Below are positions 24,034-32,810 of a stretch of 64,000 bases of DNA, in pieces. The DNA lies in assembly GCA_963763955.1 (NCBI GenBank), contig CAVXQP010000005.1, forward strand, positions 7,966-71,965. Reading direction: 5' to 3'. Numbering within the stretch: the first letter of the stretch is position 1; every line of letters begins with the position of its first letter. Below the pieces are notes generated by a model. It was not told the origin of the DNA, made no database searches, and saw nothing but the letters and a program-made list of their open reading frames with translations. The stretch comes from DASUPK01 sp963763955 (GTDB lineage Bacteria; Actinomycetota; Thermoleophilia; Solirubrobacterales; 70-9). The position numbers and the translations under genes were made by a program.

Positions 24034-26646
24034 ATGGCCTCGACGGGACCCGCACGGGCGTTTCAGGCGGACCCCTACGACTACGGGGAGGTCCGCCGCC
24101 TCGCTGCGGAGCTAGAGCTGGCCGAGCCGGTCGCGGTGACCCTGGTCCGCCGCGGCTACCGGACGGTCGACGCTGCCCGTCGCTTTCTCGAGGCCCGCGA
24201 GTCCCATGAGCCCACGGAGTTCCGAGGGATGGAGGAGGTCTGCGAGCAGATCCTCACCGCCGCGCGCAGCGGGGGACGGATCACCATCCATGGGGACTAC
24301 GACGTCGACGGGGTCTGCTCGACCGCGATCCTCGTCTCGACGCTCCGGTCGCTTGGCGCGAGCTGCGACTGGCTGATCCCCGATCGTCTCGCCGACGGCT
24401 ACGGGCTGACGATGTCGAGCGTCCAGGAGCTTCAGCGCCGGGGCACGGACCTCGTCATCACCGTCGACTGTGGAATCGGTTCTGTGGAGGAGGTCGCGGC
24501 GGCCGGCGCTGCCGGGATCCAGGTCGTGGTCACCGACCACCACCTGCCAGGGGAGCGCCTGCCCGACTGCCCGGTGATCCACCCCGTCGTCTCGGACTAC
24601 CCCTTCGAGGGGCTCTGCGCAGCCGGCGTCGCGCACAAGCTCGCCATCGCCCTCTGCGACGCGGCGGGGCGGGGGGCGGTCGAGACCGTGGGTGGCCGCC
24701 GCCACCCCTGCGACCACGACCTGGACATGGTGGCGCTCGCGACCGTCGCGGACATGGTCCCCCTGGTCGGCGAGAACCGCCGCCTGGTTCGCGAAGGGCT
24801 GCGGGTCATGCGCGACGGCGCTCGGGTCGGGCTGCGTGCCCTGATGGCCGCGGCCACCGTCGATCCGCAGACCGTCGATGCCGGTGCGCTCGGCTTCCGC
24901 CTCGCTCCCCGCATCAACGCAGCGGGACGCCTCTACCGGGCCGACGCGGGCGTGGAGCTGATGCTCACCGACGATCGCGATCGCGCCGCGGCGATCGCCG
25001 CCGAGCTCGACCGGGCCAATGCCGAGCGCCGCTGGGCCGAGCAGACGGTGGTGGAGGGGGCGGAGCGCGCCCGGGCCGCCCTCCCGCCCGAGCTGGCCGA
25101 CGCCCCCGCCCTGGTCCTGAGCGGCGAGGGATGGCATCCCGGCGTCGTCGGCATCGCCGCCTCACGGATGGTGGAGCGCCACTTCCGGCCGGCCATCCTC
25201 CTTTCGGTCGACGGCGTGCGAGCCAAGGGTTCGGCCCGCAGCATCCCCGGCTTCGACCTGGTCGCGGCCCTGGACGCCACCTCCGAGCACCTCGGCCGCT
25301 ACGGCGGCCACCGCGCCGCGGCGGGCCTCGAGCTGGAGGCCGATCGTCTCGATGCATTCCGGGAGGCGTTCATCGCCCACGCGGCGGAGAACATCGACCC
25401 CGCCGACCTGGTCCGCACGGACCGCCTCGACGCCCTCGTCGGGGTCGGCCGCGACGGGATCGGCATGGACCTCGCGCGCCAGCTCGAGACCCTCGGCCCG
25501 TTCGGTATGGGGAATCCCGGGCCGCGCCTGCTCGTGCCCTCCGGTCGCCTGCGCGAGGTCCGTCCCCTCGGTGAGGAGGGCAAGCACTCGCGCTTCCAGC
25601 TCGAGAGCGGGGCCGGCCGCGCGGTCGGCGTGGCCTTCGGCATGAACGGGGAGATCACGCGCCGCGAGGACCAGGCGCTCGATCTCTCCATCGAGCTCGA
25701 GGTCGACCGCTGGAACGGCGCCGAGCAGCCGCGCGTCGTCGTCCGCGAGCTCTACCCGCTGGAGCGGGCCGAGACCGAACCGGCCGGCCGCCCCTGCGGC
25801 GACGGTTGCCCCGCCGCGGACGAGGAGTGGTGGCGCAGGCTCGGCCATGAGCTGGCGAGGGTCGCCGAAGGCCGCCCCGGAGCGCTCCTCGACGTGAGGG
25901 CGGCGCAGGCCCCCCAGCGCCAGGTCGTCGACCGCCGCGGCGGCGCGGCCGTCGCCTCCCTCGCGGAGCTGATTTCGAGCGGCGAGTCGGTGCTCGCCAT
26001 CTGCGCGGACGCCGCCCGCCGGGCAAAGCTCGCCTCCTCCGCTGCGGACCCCCGCCGCTTCGGAGCCGCCCTGCCCCGGATCGCCTGCTGCCGTTGCGGG
26101 GCAGAGTCGCTGGATGCGACCCTGCGCGAAGCGCCCGGCGCGAGCCTCGCGCTGGTCGACTGGACGGCGGTCGCGCGACGCCCACAGGCCCCGCGCCTCT
26201 TCAACCACGTGGTGGCGGTCGATCCCCCGCCGAGCGACGCACTCGAGAGCCTGGCCTTGGCGGGTACCGGCTACCTCCATCAGGCCTGGGGCCCGGCGGA
26301 GCTGCAGCTGACTGAGCGGCTGCTCGTTCGGGAGTGGGAGCTGCGCGGCTCGATCGCCGAGATCTGGCGCGGCCTCTCCCAGGCCGGGGGAGAGGCGAAG
26401 GGCGCAGCCCTCCGCACAACCCTCGAAGGAGCCTCCGATTACCCGAGGACGCCCGAGACGGCCGCCCGCTGCGTGCGTGTTCTCGGCGAGCTCGACCTGT
26501 GCGAGTGGCGGCACGATCGCGGCACCGGCGCTCTGCGCGTTTTATCCTCGGAGAGGACTGATCTGGGGCGATCCAGGGCCTACGCGGACTGTCTCGCCAG
26601 ACACCAGGAGGCCATCCGATTCCTGCGAAGCAGAGCACAGGCATAG
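24034..26646 (+). CDS. recJ: Single-stranded-DNA-specific 5'-3' exonuclease RecJ
   Basis: This 870-residue protein has the DHH phosphoesterase core with ITIHGDYDVDGVCSTAIL (near residue 88), LVITVDCGIG, VVTDHHLPG (the DHH motif), the DHHA1 domain (GGHRAAAGLELE near residue 428) and an OB domain (VGVGRDGIGMDLARQLETLGPFG onward). RecJ degrades 5' ends in recombination and repair. It is about 300 residues longer than the E. coli protein; the extension after residue ~590 resembles the helicase-like C-terminal domain of some Gram-positive RecJ proteins. ATG at 24034 is the first start after repeat copy B. Confidence 0.95.
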   Translation: MASTGPARAFQADPYDYGEVRRLAAELELAEPVAVTLVRRGYRTVDAARRFLEARESHEPTEFRGMEEVCEQILTAARSGGRITIHGDYDVDGVCSTAILVSTLRSLGASCDWLIPDRLADGYGLTMSSVQELQRRGTDLVITVDCGIGSVEEVAAAGAAGIQVVVTDHHLPGERLPDCPVIHPVVSDYPFEGLCAAGVAHKLAIALCDAAGRGAVETVGGRRHPCDHDLDMVALATVADMVPLVGENRRLVREGLRVMRDGARVGLRALMAAATVDPQTVDAGALGFRLAPRINAAGRLYRADAGVELMLTDDRDRAAAIAAELDRANAERRWAEQTVVEGAERARAALPPELADAPALVLSGEGWHPGVVGIAASRMVERHFRPAILLSVDGVRAKGSARSIPGFDLVAALDATSEHLGRYGGHRAAAGLELEADRLDAFREAFIAHAAENIDPADLVRTDRLDALVGVGRDGIGMDLARQLETLGPFGMGNPGPRLLVPSGRLREVRPLGEEGKHSRFQLESGAGRAVGVAFGMNGEITRREDQALDLSIELEVDRWNGAEQPRVVVRELYPLERAETEPAGRPCGDGCPAADEEWWRRLGHELARVAEGRPGALLDVRAAQAPQRQVVDRRGGAAVASLAELISSGESVLAICADAARRAKLASSAADPRRFGAALPRIACCRCGAESLDATLREAPGASLALVDWTAVARRPQAPRLFNHVVAVDPPPSDALESLALAGTGYLHQAWGPAELQLTERLLVREWELRGSIAEIWRGLSQAGGEAKGAALRTTLEGASDYPRTPETAARCVRVLGELDLCEWRHDRGTGALRVLSSERTDLGRSRAYADCLARHQEAIRFLRSRAQA

Positions 26647-26687
26647 CGAGCACGGAGAAGGGCAAGGCGCCCGGTGACGGCCGGGCC

Positions 26688-28979
26688 CTGCGCGACGGCG
26701 ATCGTCGCGGCCACACTCGGGTCGGCGAGTCCGCCGGGCGCTCGCGCGCGCCCCGTGCCGACTCGATCACGCGCGAGCTGACCGCCGACCAGCGCGCCCT
26801 CCTCGGCGACCTCTTCGCTGTCATCGAGGAGCACAAGTCCGACGAGGTCGAGCCGATCGACCGCCAGGAGCTCGAGCGCGCCTTCGCCTTCGCCTGCGAG
26901 AGCCACGCCGGCCAGGAGCGCCGCTCCGGCGAGGACTTCATCACCCATCCCCTCGGGGTGGCCCGGATCTGCGCCGGCCTCCGGCTCGACACGGCGACCC
27001 TCTGCGCGGCGCTCCTCCACGACACGGTCGAGGACACCAGCGCGAGCCTCGATCAGGTCCGGGACGACTTCGGCGACGAGGTCGCCCAGCTCGTCGACGG
27101 CGTCACCAAGCTCACCGAGATCACCTTCAAGAGCCGCGACGAGAGGCAGGCCGAGAACTACCGGAAGATGATGGTGGCGATGGCCACCGACGTCAGGGTG
27201 ATCCTGATCAAGCTGGCCGACCGCCTCCACAACATGCGCACCATCGGCGCGCTCCCGAAGCAGAAGCAGCAGGAGAAGGCGCGGGAGACGCTGGAGATCT
27301 TCGCGCCGCTTGCGCACCGCCTCGGGATCCACGCGATCAAGTGGGAGCTGGAGGACCTCTCCTTCGCGACGCTCCACCCGCGGAAGTACGACGAGATCAA
27401 GGAGCTGGTCGCTCAACAGCGCGCCGCGCGCGAGCGCTACGTCGAGGAGGCGGGCAAGTTCCTCGCCAAGGAGCTGGGCAAGGTCGGGATCGAGGCCGAG
27501 ATCTCAGGCCGGGCCAAGCACTTCTACTCCATCTACACGAAGATGACCCGCAAGGGCAGGGAGTTCAACGAGATCTTCGACCTGACCGCGATGCGCGTCC
27601 TGGTCGGATCGGTGAAGGACTGCTACGGCGCCATCGGGATCGTGCACTCGCTGTGGAAGCCGCTCCCGGGGCGCTTCAAGGACTTCGTCGCGATGCCCAA
27701 GGCGAACGCCTACCAGGCGCTCCACACCACTGTGATCGGACCTGAGGGCCGCCCGCTCGAGATCCAGATCCGAACGCCGGACATGCACGAGCTCGCCGAG
27801 TACGGGATCGCCGCCCACGTGATCTACAAGGAAGGCGACTCCTCGGGCGACGGCGGCAAGGAGAAGATGACCTGGCTCCGCCAGCTGATCGAGAACGAGC
27901 AGGATCAGGGTCCGAAGGCGTTCCTGGAAGCGCTCAAGGTCGACCTCTTCGAGGACGAGGTCTTCGTCTTCACGCCGAAGGGCGAGGTCAAGAACCTGGC
28001 CGCCGGCTCGACGCCACTCGACTTCGCCTACTCGATCCACACCGACGTCGGACACCGCTGCGTCGGGGCAAAGGTGAACGGCAAGATCGTCCCGCTCCAC
28101 TACCAGCTGCGCAGCGGCGACATCGTCGAGGTGCTCACCGCCAAGCAGGGCCGTGGCCCCTCGCGGGACTGGCTCAAGCTCGTCCGGACGACGCGCGCCC
28201 GGAACAAGATCCGCGCCTGGTTCTCGCGCGAGGGGCGCGAGGACGCGGAGCACGAGGGGCGCGACCAGCTCGCCCAGGCGTTCAAGAAGCGCAGCCTGCC
28301 CTACCAGAAGCTCGCCGGCTCGCCGTTGCTCGTCGACGTGATCCGTGAGATGGGCTTCCGCAAGGCGGACGACTTCTACATCGCCCTGGGCCAGTCGAAG
28401 ATCTCGACGAAGGTCGTCACCAACAAGGTGATGCAGCGTCTCAAGCGCGGCGAGGCTGTCGAGGAGGAGCCGGCCGAGGGCCTGATCAAGGGGACCGACG
28501 ATGCGCGGCGCCGGACGAGGGAGGCCACCAGCTTCGGAATCAAGGTGAAGGGCGTGGAGCAGGTGGCGGTCCGCCTCGCCAAGTGCTGCCGTCCCGTTCC
28601 GGGGGACGAGATCGTCGGCTACGTCTCACTCGGGCGTGGCATCACGGTGCACCGGGCCGACTGCCGCAACGTGGTGGCGCTGAAGAAGGCGCCGGAGCGC
28701 TTCACCGAGGTGAACTGGGACGGCGACAACGAGTCCTCGTACCGGGTGGAGCTCCAGGTCGATGCGTGGGACCGAACCCGCCTCCTTGAGGATCTCTCCA
28801 GGACCTTTGCGGAGGCGGGCCTGAACATCCTGGAGGCACGCTGCACGACCAAGCACCCGATGGTGAAGAACCGGTTCGTCCTCGAGGTGGGCGACACCGA
28901 GCAGCTTAAGCAGTGCATCTCGCGTCTGCGGAACGTCGACTCGGTCTTCGACGCCTACCGGGTCACGCCGACCGCCTGA
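26688..28979 (+). CDS. rel: (p)ppGpp synthetase/hydrolase, RelA/SpoT family
   Basis: A bifunctional stringent-response enzyme: an HD hydrolase domain (HAGQERRSGEDFITHPLGVARI, LLHDTVEDT, LADRLHNMRT), a synthetase domain (GRAKHFYSIYTKM, DLTAMRVLV, YQALHTTVIGPEG, EIQIRT), then TGS, zinc-finger (LAKCCRPVPGDEIVGYVS) and ACT domains. The 5' end is uncertain: the conserved HD domain is in frame well upstream of GTG 26958, and the frame is open back to 26562, but no ATG, GTG or TTG occurs there. CTG 26688 is given as the most plausible start (763 aa, normal length). A lost base in the first codons is an alternative. Confidence 0.9.
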   Translation: MRDGDRRGHTRVGESAGRSRAPRADSITRELTADQRALLGDLFAVIEEHKSDEVEPIDRQELERAFAFACESHAGQERRSGEDFITHPLGVARICAGLRLDTATLCAALLHDTVEDTSASLDQVRDDFGDEVAQLVDGVTKLTEITFKSRDERQAENYRKMMVAMATDVRVILIKLADRLHNMRTIGALPKQKQQEKARETLEIFAPLAHRLGIHAIKWELEDLSFATLHPRKYDEIKELVAQQRAARERYVEEAGKFLAKELGKVGIEAEISGRAKHFYSIYTKMTRKGREFNEIFDLTAMRVLVGSVKDCYGAIGIVHSLWKPLPGRFKDFVAMPKANAYQALHTTVIGPEGRPLEIQIRTPDMHELAEYGIAAHVIYKEGDSSGDGGKEKMTWLRQLIENEQDQGPKAFLEALKVDLFEDEVFVFTPKGEVKNLAAGSTPLDFAYSIHTDVGHRCVGAKVNGKIVPLHYQLRSGDIVEVLTAKQGRGPSRDWLKLVRTTRARNKIRAWFSREGREDAEHEGRDQLAQAFKKRSLPYQKLAGSPLLVDVIREMGFRKADDFYIALGQSKISTKVVTNKVMQRLKRGEAVEEEPAEGLIKGTDDARRRTREATSFGIKVKGVEQVAVRLAKCCRPVPGDEIVGYVSLGRGITVHRADCRNVVALKKAPERFTEVNWDGDNESSYRVELQVDAWDRTRLLEDLSRTFAEAGLNILEARCTTKHPMVKNRFVLEVGDTEQLKQCISRLRNVDSVFDAYRVTPTA

Positions 28980-29032
28980 CGCCGGTCGCAGGTCCCTACC
29001 GCATCGGGAATCCCGTTCGCGTGTTCGCTCGT

Positions 29033-29740
29033 ATGATGAAAACAGTGAGGGAGCACGGGACACGGTGGTTCGGATACAGGCGGCTGGGATTTGTCGCGGG
29101 ACTGATTGTCGCCGGCCTGCTCTTCGCCGGCGGGATCGCCCTGGCGGCCTCGCAGACGATCATTGGGCAGGTCGACGACACCTTCAACGCCGCCACCTAC
29201 ACCACCGACCAGGGCGAGGTCGTCCCATTCCAGGTGACGGGCAGCAGCCACAACGTCACCGCCCACCAGAACGGCCCCGACGGGGCGAGCGCTCTTCCGC
29301 ACCCCGACCATCTCGGGGGGCACCGCAGGTGTCCAGGGCACGCAGTACCTGAGCACCGGTACCTACACCTTCTTCTGCACAGTCCATCCGACACGATGCA
29401 GGCAACACTGGTGGTCGGTCCCGGCGGCACCCCGCAGGCCCGGCCGACCGGCAGCCTGAGCGTCCGCAGCAAGAAGCTCGCCAAGGTCTCCAAGAAGGGC
29501 ATCCTGGTCGCGGTCACCGCGAGCACGACGGTGGACGGCGCCTCACTGACTGCGAAGCTCGGCAAGACGACCATCGGCAAGGCCGGCGGCCTTTCGTTCG
29601 CGGCCGGACAGAGCTCTCAGACCGTGAAGCTGAGCAAGGCTGGCAGGAACAAGCTCAAGGGGAAGCAGAAGGCCACGGTCAGCGTCACGGCGGACATCCC
29701 CTTCGGCGCGCCTGCCACCGGCAAGGCGAAGCTCACCTAG
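29033..29740 (+). CDS. Secreted cupredoxin-like (plastocyanin/azurin-type) protein with two compensating frameshifts
   Basis: As sequenced, ~235 aa with an N-terminal membrane/signal segment (LGFVAGLIVAGLLFAGGIALAAS). The first Cu-ligand region (VTGSSHNVTAHQNGPDG) is in frame, but the next ~35 codons are out of frame. In the +1 frame they read ALFRTPTISGGTAGVQGTQY and then TYTFFCTVHP, with the Cys and second His of a type-1 copper site; frame 1 returns at TMQATLVVGPGG (the Met ligand). One extra G near 29280 and one missing base near 29390 explain this. The C-terminal ~95 residues are Lys/Thr-rich beta repeats seen in other secreted proteins of this lineage. TATGAT at 29032-29037 could instead be a -10 box, which would place the start at GTG 29046. 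Confidence 0.7.
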   Translation: MMKTVREHGTRWFGYRRLGFVAGLIVAGLLFAGGIALAASQTIIGQVDDTFNAATYTTDQGEVVPFQVTGSSHNVTAHQNGPDGASALPHPDHLGGHRRCPGHAVPEHRYLHLLLHSPSDTMQATLVVGPGGTPQARPTGSLSVRSKKLAKVSKKGILVAVTASTTVDGASLTAKLGKTTIGKAGGLSFAAGQSSQTVKLSKAGRNKLKGKQKATVSVTADIPFGAPATGKAKLT

Positions 29741-30227
29741 CGCCGTCTACGGCTTTCCGCACGCGCTCGGCGACCTTTCGCATCTCGGCCTCTGAGGCGT
29801 ACTTGGTGCGCGGCCAGAAGAACCCGCGCAGCCCGTCCTTCGGCTTGCGCGGAACCACGTGGACATGAACGTGGGGCACGCTCTGGCTGACCACGTTGTT
29901 GAGGGCGACAAAGGAGCCCGGTTTTCGCATCGCCTTGGGCACCGCGACGGAGAGGAGCCGCGCGTTGGCGAAGAGCGGTCCGACCAGCTCGTCCGGGAGG
30001 TCGCCCAGCGTCTCGTGGTGGTCCCGGGGCACGAGCAGCGAGTGCCCGGGGAAGAGCGGGCGATTGTCGAGAAACGCGATCGAGCCCTCGTCTTCGAAGA
30101 CCAGGTGGGCCGCCTCGTCCCCGGCGATGATCTGACAGAAGCGGCAGTTAGGGTCCTGGATGGCCAGGTCCGCGATACTGTCAGAGCGCAGGGGGCCGGA
30201 GAGGAGAGCTGACCCCAGTGAGGACAC
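29733..30227 (-). CDS. HIT-family protein (nucleotidyl hydrolase/transferase)
   Basis: This 164-residue protein has the histidine triad (VPHVHVHVVPRKP), two N-terminal Cys (NCRFCQII) and FPGHSLLVPRDHHETL. HIT proteins hydrolyse AMP-linked or dinucleoside substrates. GTG at 30227 gives a 25-residue leader with no homology; a CTG near 30176 would begin next to the conserved part. The 3' end overlaps the cupredoxin gene by eight bases, and the 5' end overlaps the divergent secreted-protein gene by ten. Confidence 0.9.
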   Translation of the reverse strand: MSSLGSALLSGPLRSDSIADLAIQDPNCRFCQIIAGDEAAHLVFEDEGSIAFLDNRPLFPGHSLLVPRDHHETLGDLPDELVGPLFANARLLSVAVPKAMRKPGSFVALNNVVSQSVPHVHVHVVPRKPKDGLRGFFWPRTKYASEAEMRKVAERVRKAVDGAR

Positions 30228-30691
30228 CCCGCAGGAGAAGGCGAACGGTGCAGCACCGTCTGGTCGTGCTCGCGCTCGTGCTGCTCGCCGCCCTCATCGT
30301 GATCGCCCCCGGATCGGCCGGCGCAGGGACAGCGATCAAGCGGGGCACCTACAGCGGCAAGACCGACCAGGATGCGGTTGCGACGGGTTTCCGCCGGATC
30401 CAGTTCACCGTCAGCAAGGGAAAGGTGACCTTGACCACCGAGCCCATCGTCGCCAGGGGGCTCTGTCTCTCAACCGACGTTTTCACGCAGGATGGCACCT
30501 CGAGCAAGAAGCTCGGGCGCAACCGGACCTTCACGCTGACCCACACCTTCTTCGGTAGCAAGATCGACAAGATCCACGGCCGGTTCGTGAGCTCGAACGA
30601 GGTCGAGGGCTACGCGATCTATCACTTCTTCGCGCAGGACCTCTGCTTAGAGGGCAAGACGAAGGTCAACTTCAAGGCGAAGCACAAGTAA
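30218..30691 (+). CDS. Secreted protein of unknown function
   Basis: GTG at 30218 starts an Arg-rich N region (RTPRRRRRTVQ), a hydrophobic core and a likely cleavage after PGSAGA (about residue 36). The mature ~120 residues look beta-rich (RGTYSGKTDQD, IQFTVSKGKVTLTT, VEGYAIYHFFAQD) and contain two Cys (GLCLS, DLCLE) that may pair. It is similar in style to small secreted proteins common in Thermoleophilia. No enzyme signature is visible. Confidence 0.7.
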   Translation: MRTPRRRRRTVQHRLVVLALVLLAALIVIAPGSAGAGTAIKRGTYSGKTDQDAVATGFRRIQFTVSKGKVTLTTEPIVARGLCLSTDVFTQDGTSSKKLGRNRTFTLTHTFFGSKIDKIHGRFVSSNEVEGYAIYHFFAQDLCLEGKTKVNFKAKHK

Positions 30692-30714
30692 ACGGCGAAA
30701 AACCGCCGCCGAAT

Positions 30715-31728
30715 CTACGCAACGATGGTCAGCGCGCCCGGGTCGACGCTGAAGTGCAGCTCGGTGTACTCGCCCAGATAGTCGCCGTCGACCTGGACCG
30801 GGAACGGGCGGGGCTGGTCGTCCTCGTCGACGGAGATCGAGCGCACGATGGCCTCCGAGACGTCATCGAACTCGTCGATCTGTCGGTGCTTCGTTGCGTG
30901 GAGCCGGCGATTCAGGACCCGAGCCGCGATCGGCAGCATGTCGCGCTGCTTGGCGCGATGGAGCAGAGCCATCGAGAGCGTGCCGTCATCGAGGCCGATG
31001 TCCTCGCAGATCTGGATCGGGATGTTGGCGAAGTAGGTGAAGGGCTCGGAGTTCTGCGCGATCGCCGTGACGCCCTCGTGCGTCTCGCCCGCGACCTCGA
31101 GCTCGAGTCGCACCGGGTTGCGCAGGTAGTGGCGGTAGAACCCGGAGATCGCGGCCCAGGTGTAGTACCACTGCCGCGCGCGGGCCTTGAGGCGGGGGTG
31201 GGCGTCGACCCGCTTGACCACGGTTGCGTCCAGCCCGACCCCGCACGCGAAGACGAAGCAGCGGCCGTTGCAACGGCCGAGGTCGATCTTGCGGGGCCGG
31301 AAGTCGTCGGCGAGCCCGATCAGGTGCTCGGTGGCGTCGACCACGTCATTGGGGATGCCGAGCGTCCGGCAGACCACATTGGTCGATCCGCCGGGAAGGA
31401 CCGAGACGGGCACGTCGGTCCCGGCCAGCCCGTTGGCCACCTCGTTGAGGGTTCCGTCGCCGCCAAAGGCGACGACGATGTCGTAGCCGCCGTGGCGGGC
31501 CTCCCTGCCGATCTCGATGGCGTGCTCCGCGGCCTTGGTGTCGACCGCCTCGACGTCGTAGCGGGCCTGGAGCGCGTAGACCACGAGGTTCTTGAGCCGG
31601 TCCGACACCGTCGTGGCGTACGGGTTGACGATGATCAGCATTCGCTTCTTGTCCGCGTCTGGTGCGAGCGGGGTGGCCGGGGCCGCCGGGGCGGGGTCTC
31701 GCTGGGCAGGGGCCATCGTCGGCGGCAC
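30715..31728 (-). CDS. Diacylglycerol-kinase-family lipid kinase
   Basis: This 337-residue protein has the DAGK catalytic fold: MLIIVNPYAT at the start of the domain (near residue 30), the nucleotide-binding VVAFGGDGTLNEVANGLAG, and VLPGGSTNVVCRTLGIP. The C-terminal beta domain ends with VQVDGDYLGEYTELHFSV. It likely phosphorylates diacylglycerol or a related lipid at the membrane (YegS/DgkB group). A Pro/Ala-rich N-terminal leader precedes the domain; the internal Met near residue 30 is an alternative start. Confidence 0.9.
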   Translation of the reverse strand: MPPTMAPAQRDPAPAAPATPLAPDADKKRMLIIVNPYATTVSDRLKNLVVYALQARYDVEAVDTKAAEHAIEIGREARHGGYDIVVAFGGDGTLNEVANGLAGTDVPVSVLPGGSTNVVCRTLGIPNDVVDATEHLIGLADDFRPRKIDLGRCNGRCFVFACGVGLDATVVKRVDAHPRLKARARQWYYTWAAISGFYRHYLRNPVRLELEVAGETHEGVTAIAQNSEPFTYFANIPIQICEDIGLDDGTLSMALLHRAKQRDMLPIAARVLNRRLHATKHRQIDEFDDVSEAIVRSISVDEDDQPRPFPVQVDGDYLGEYTELHFSVDPGALTIVA

Positions 31729-31736
31729 GGTCTCTT

Positions 31737-32810
31737 CTAACCCTCGGCCGTGACCGGGTTACCGCCCGGAATCAGGTCGCCGAGCCGGTCCGATGGAGTG
31801 TCCGAGGTCGCCTCGTAGCGGACGACATCACCGTCGGCGACCTCTCGGACGTACCCGGCGTTGACGAGCAGGTCGACGTGCCCGATCACCTCGGAGAGGG
31901 TGAGGAAGGCCTGCGTCACCGCCACGTCGCCCCAGATCGCCTGGGCGAGCTCGTGACCGGTCCGAGACTGCTCGGAGATCAGCCCGTAGAGCTTCTCCGC
32001 CCGCCGCTGGTGCATCGCGAAGCGGGAGTCGATCAGGGCGACATGGCCCGTGATGGGCTCGCCATGGCCGGCGAGCACGATCTCCGCGGGCAGCTCCCGC
32101 GTTCTCTTCAGCGACTCCAGATAGGTGACGAGCGCCTGGGTCCGCTGAGCCGACCCGTCCAACGGCCTGGAGATCAGGGGGTTCGAGGAGATGTGCTTGA
32201 TCAGATGGTCGGCGGCGAGCAGGATCCGGCGCTCGCCGTCCCAGAACACGGTGTCGGAGGGGCTATGGCCCGGACGGTGCTGGACCTCCAGGCTCCGATC
32301 GCGGAGATCCAGCAGCTCGCCGTCGTGCAGCGGGCGGCTCACCTTGATCTTGGATCCCCAGGCACGGAAGCTGCCGGTCACCTGGCGCAGTGCCCTGACC
32401 ACCTCCTCGGAGATCCCGTGGCGTCGCATCAGCGCCGCCGCCTCCTCGTCGTCGCGCTCGGCATCGTCGCCGAAGTTCTCGAGGAAGGGAACGGCGAGGT
32501 CGATGGCCGCCACCTCGGCTCCCGAGCGGTTCGCGACGATGTCGACCAGCCCGAGATGGTCGATGTGCTGGTGGGTGACGATGACCAGCTCGAGATCCTC
32601 GATCCGATGGCCGAGGGCGTCCAGCTGGCGCTCCAACTCGTCGAGCGCCTTGCCGGAGTTGGGTCCCGAGTCGACCAGGGTGAGAGGGTCGTCCTCGAGC
32701 AGGTAGGTGTTGACCCGGCCGACCTGGAACGGAGTGGGGATCCGGAGCAGACGAATCCCCGCCTCGCTTATCCGCCGCCAGGTCTCCGGCGAAACGTCGT
32801 CATCGCTCAC
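31737..32810 (-). CDS. MBL-fold metallo-hydrolase
   Basis: This 357-residue protein has the metal-binding THQHIDHLG motif (near residue 89), a later HRPGHSPSDTVFW, and LAADHLIKH, plus a C-terminal winged-helix-like domain (FLTLSEVIGHVDLLVNAGYVREV) typical of the long MBL group that includes LACTB2-like enzymes. The substrate is unknown. Its start overlaps the stop of the upstream phosphomannomutase gene (ATGA), so the two are coupled. Confidence 0.9.
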   Translation of the reverse strand: MSDDDVSPETWRRISEAGIRLLRIPTPFQVGRVNTYLLEDDPLTLVDSGPNSGKALDELERQLDALGHRIEDLELVIVTHQHIDHLGLVDIVANRSGAEVAAIDLAVPFLENFGDDAERDDEEAAALMRRHGISEEVVRALRQVTGSFRAWGSKIKVSRPLHDGELLDLRDRSLEVQHRPGHSPSDTVFWDGERRILLAADHLIKHISSNPLISRPLDGSAQRTQALVTYLESLKRTRELPAEIVLAGHGEPITGHVALIDSRFAMHQRRAEKLYGLISEQSRTGHELAQAIWGDVAVTQAFLTLSEVIGHVDLLVNAGYVREVADGDVVRYEATSDTPSDRLGDLIPGGNPVTAEG

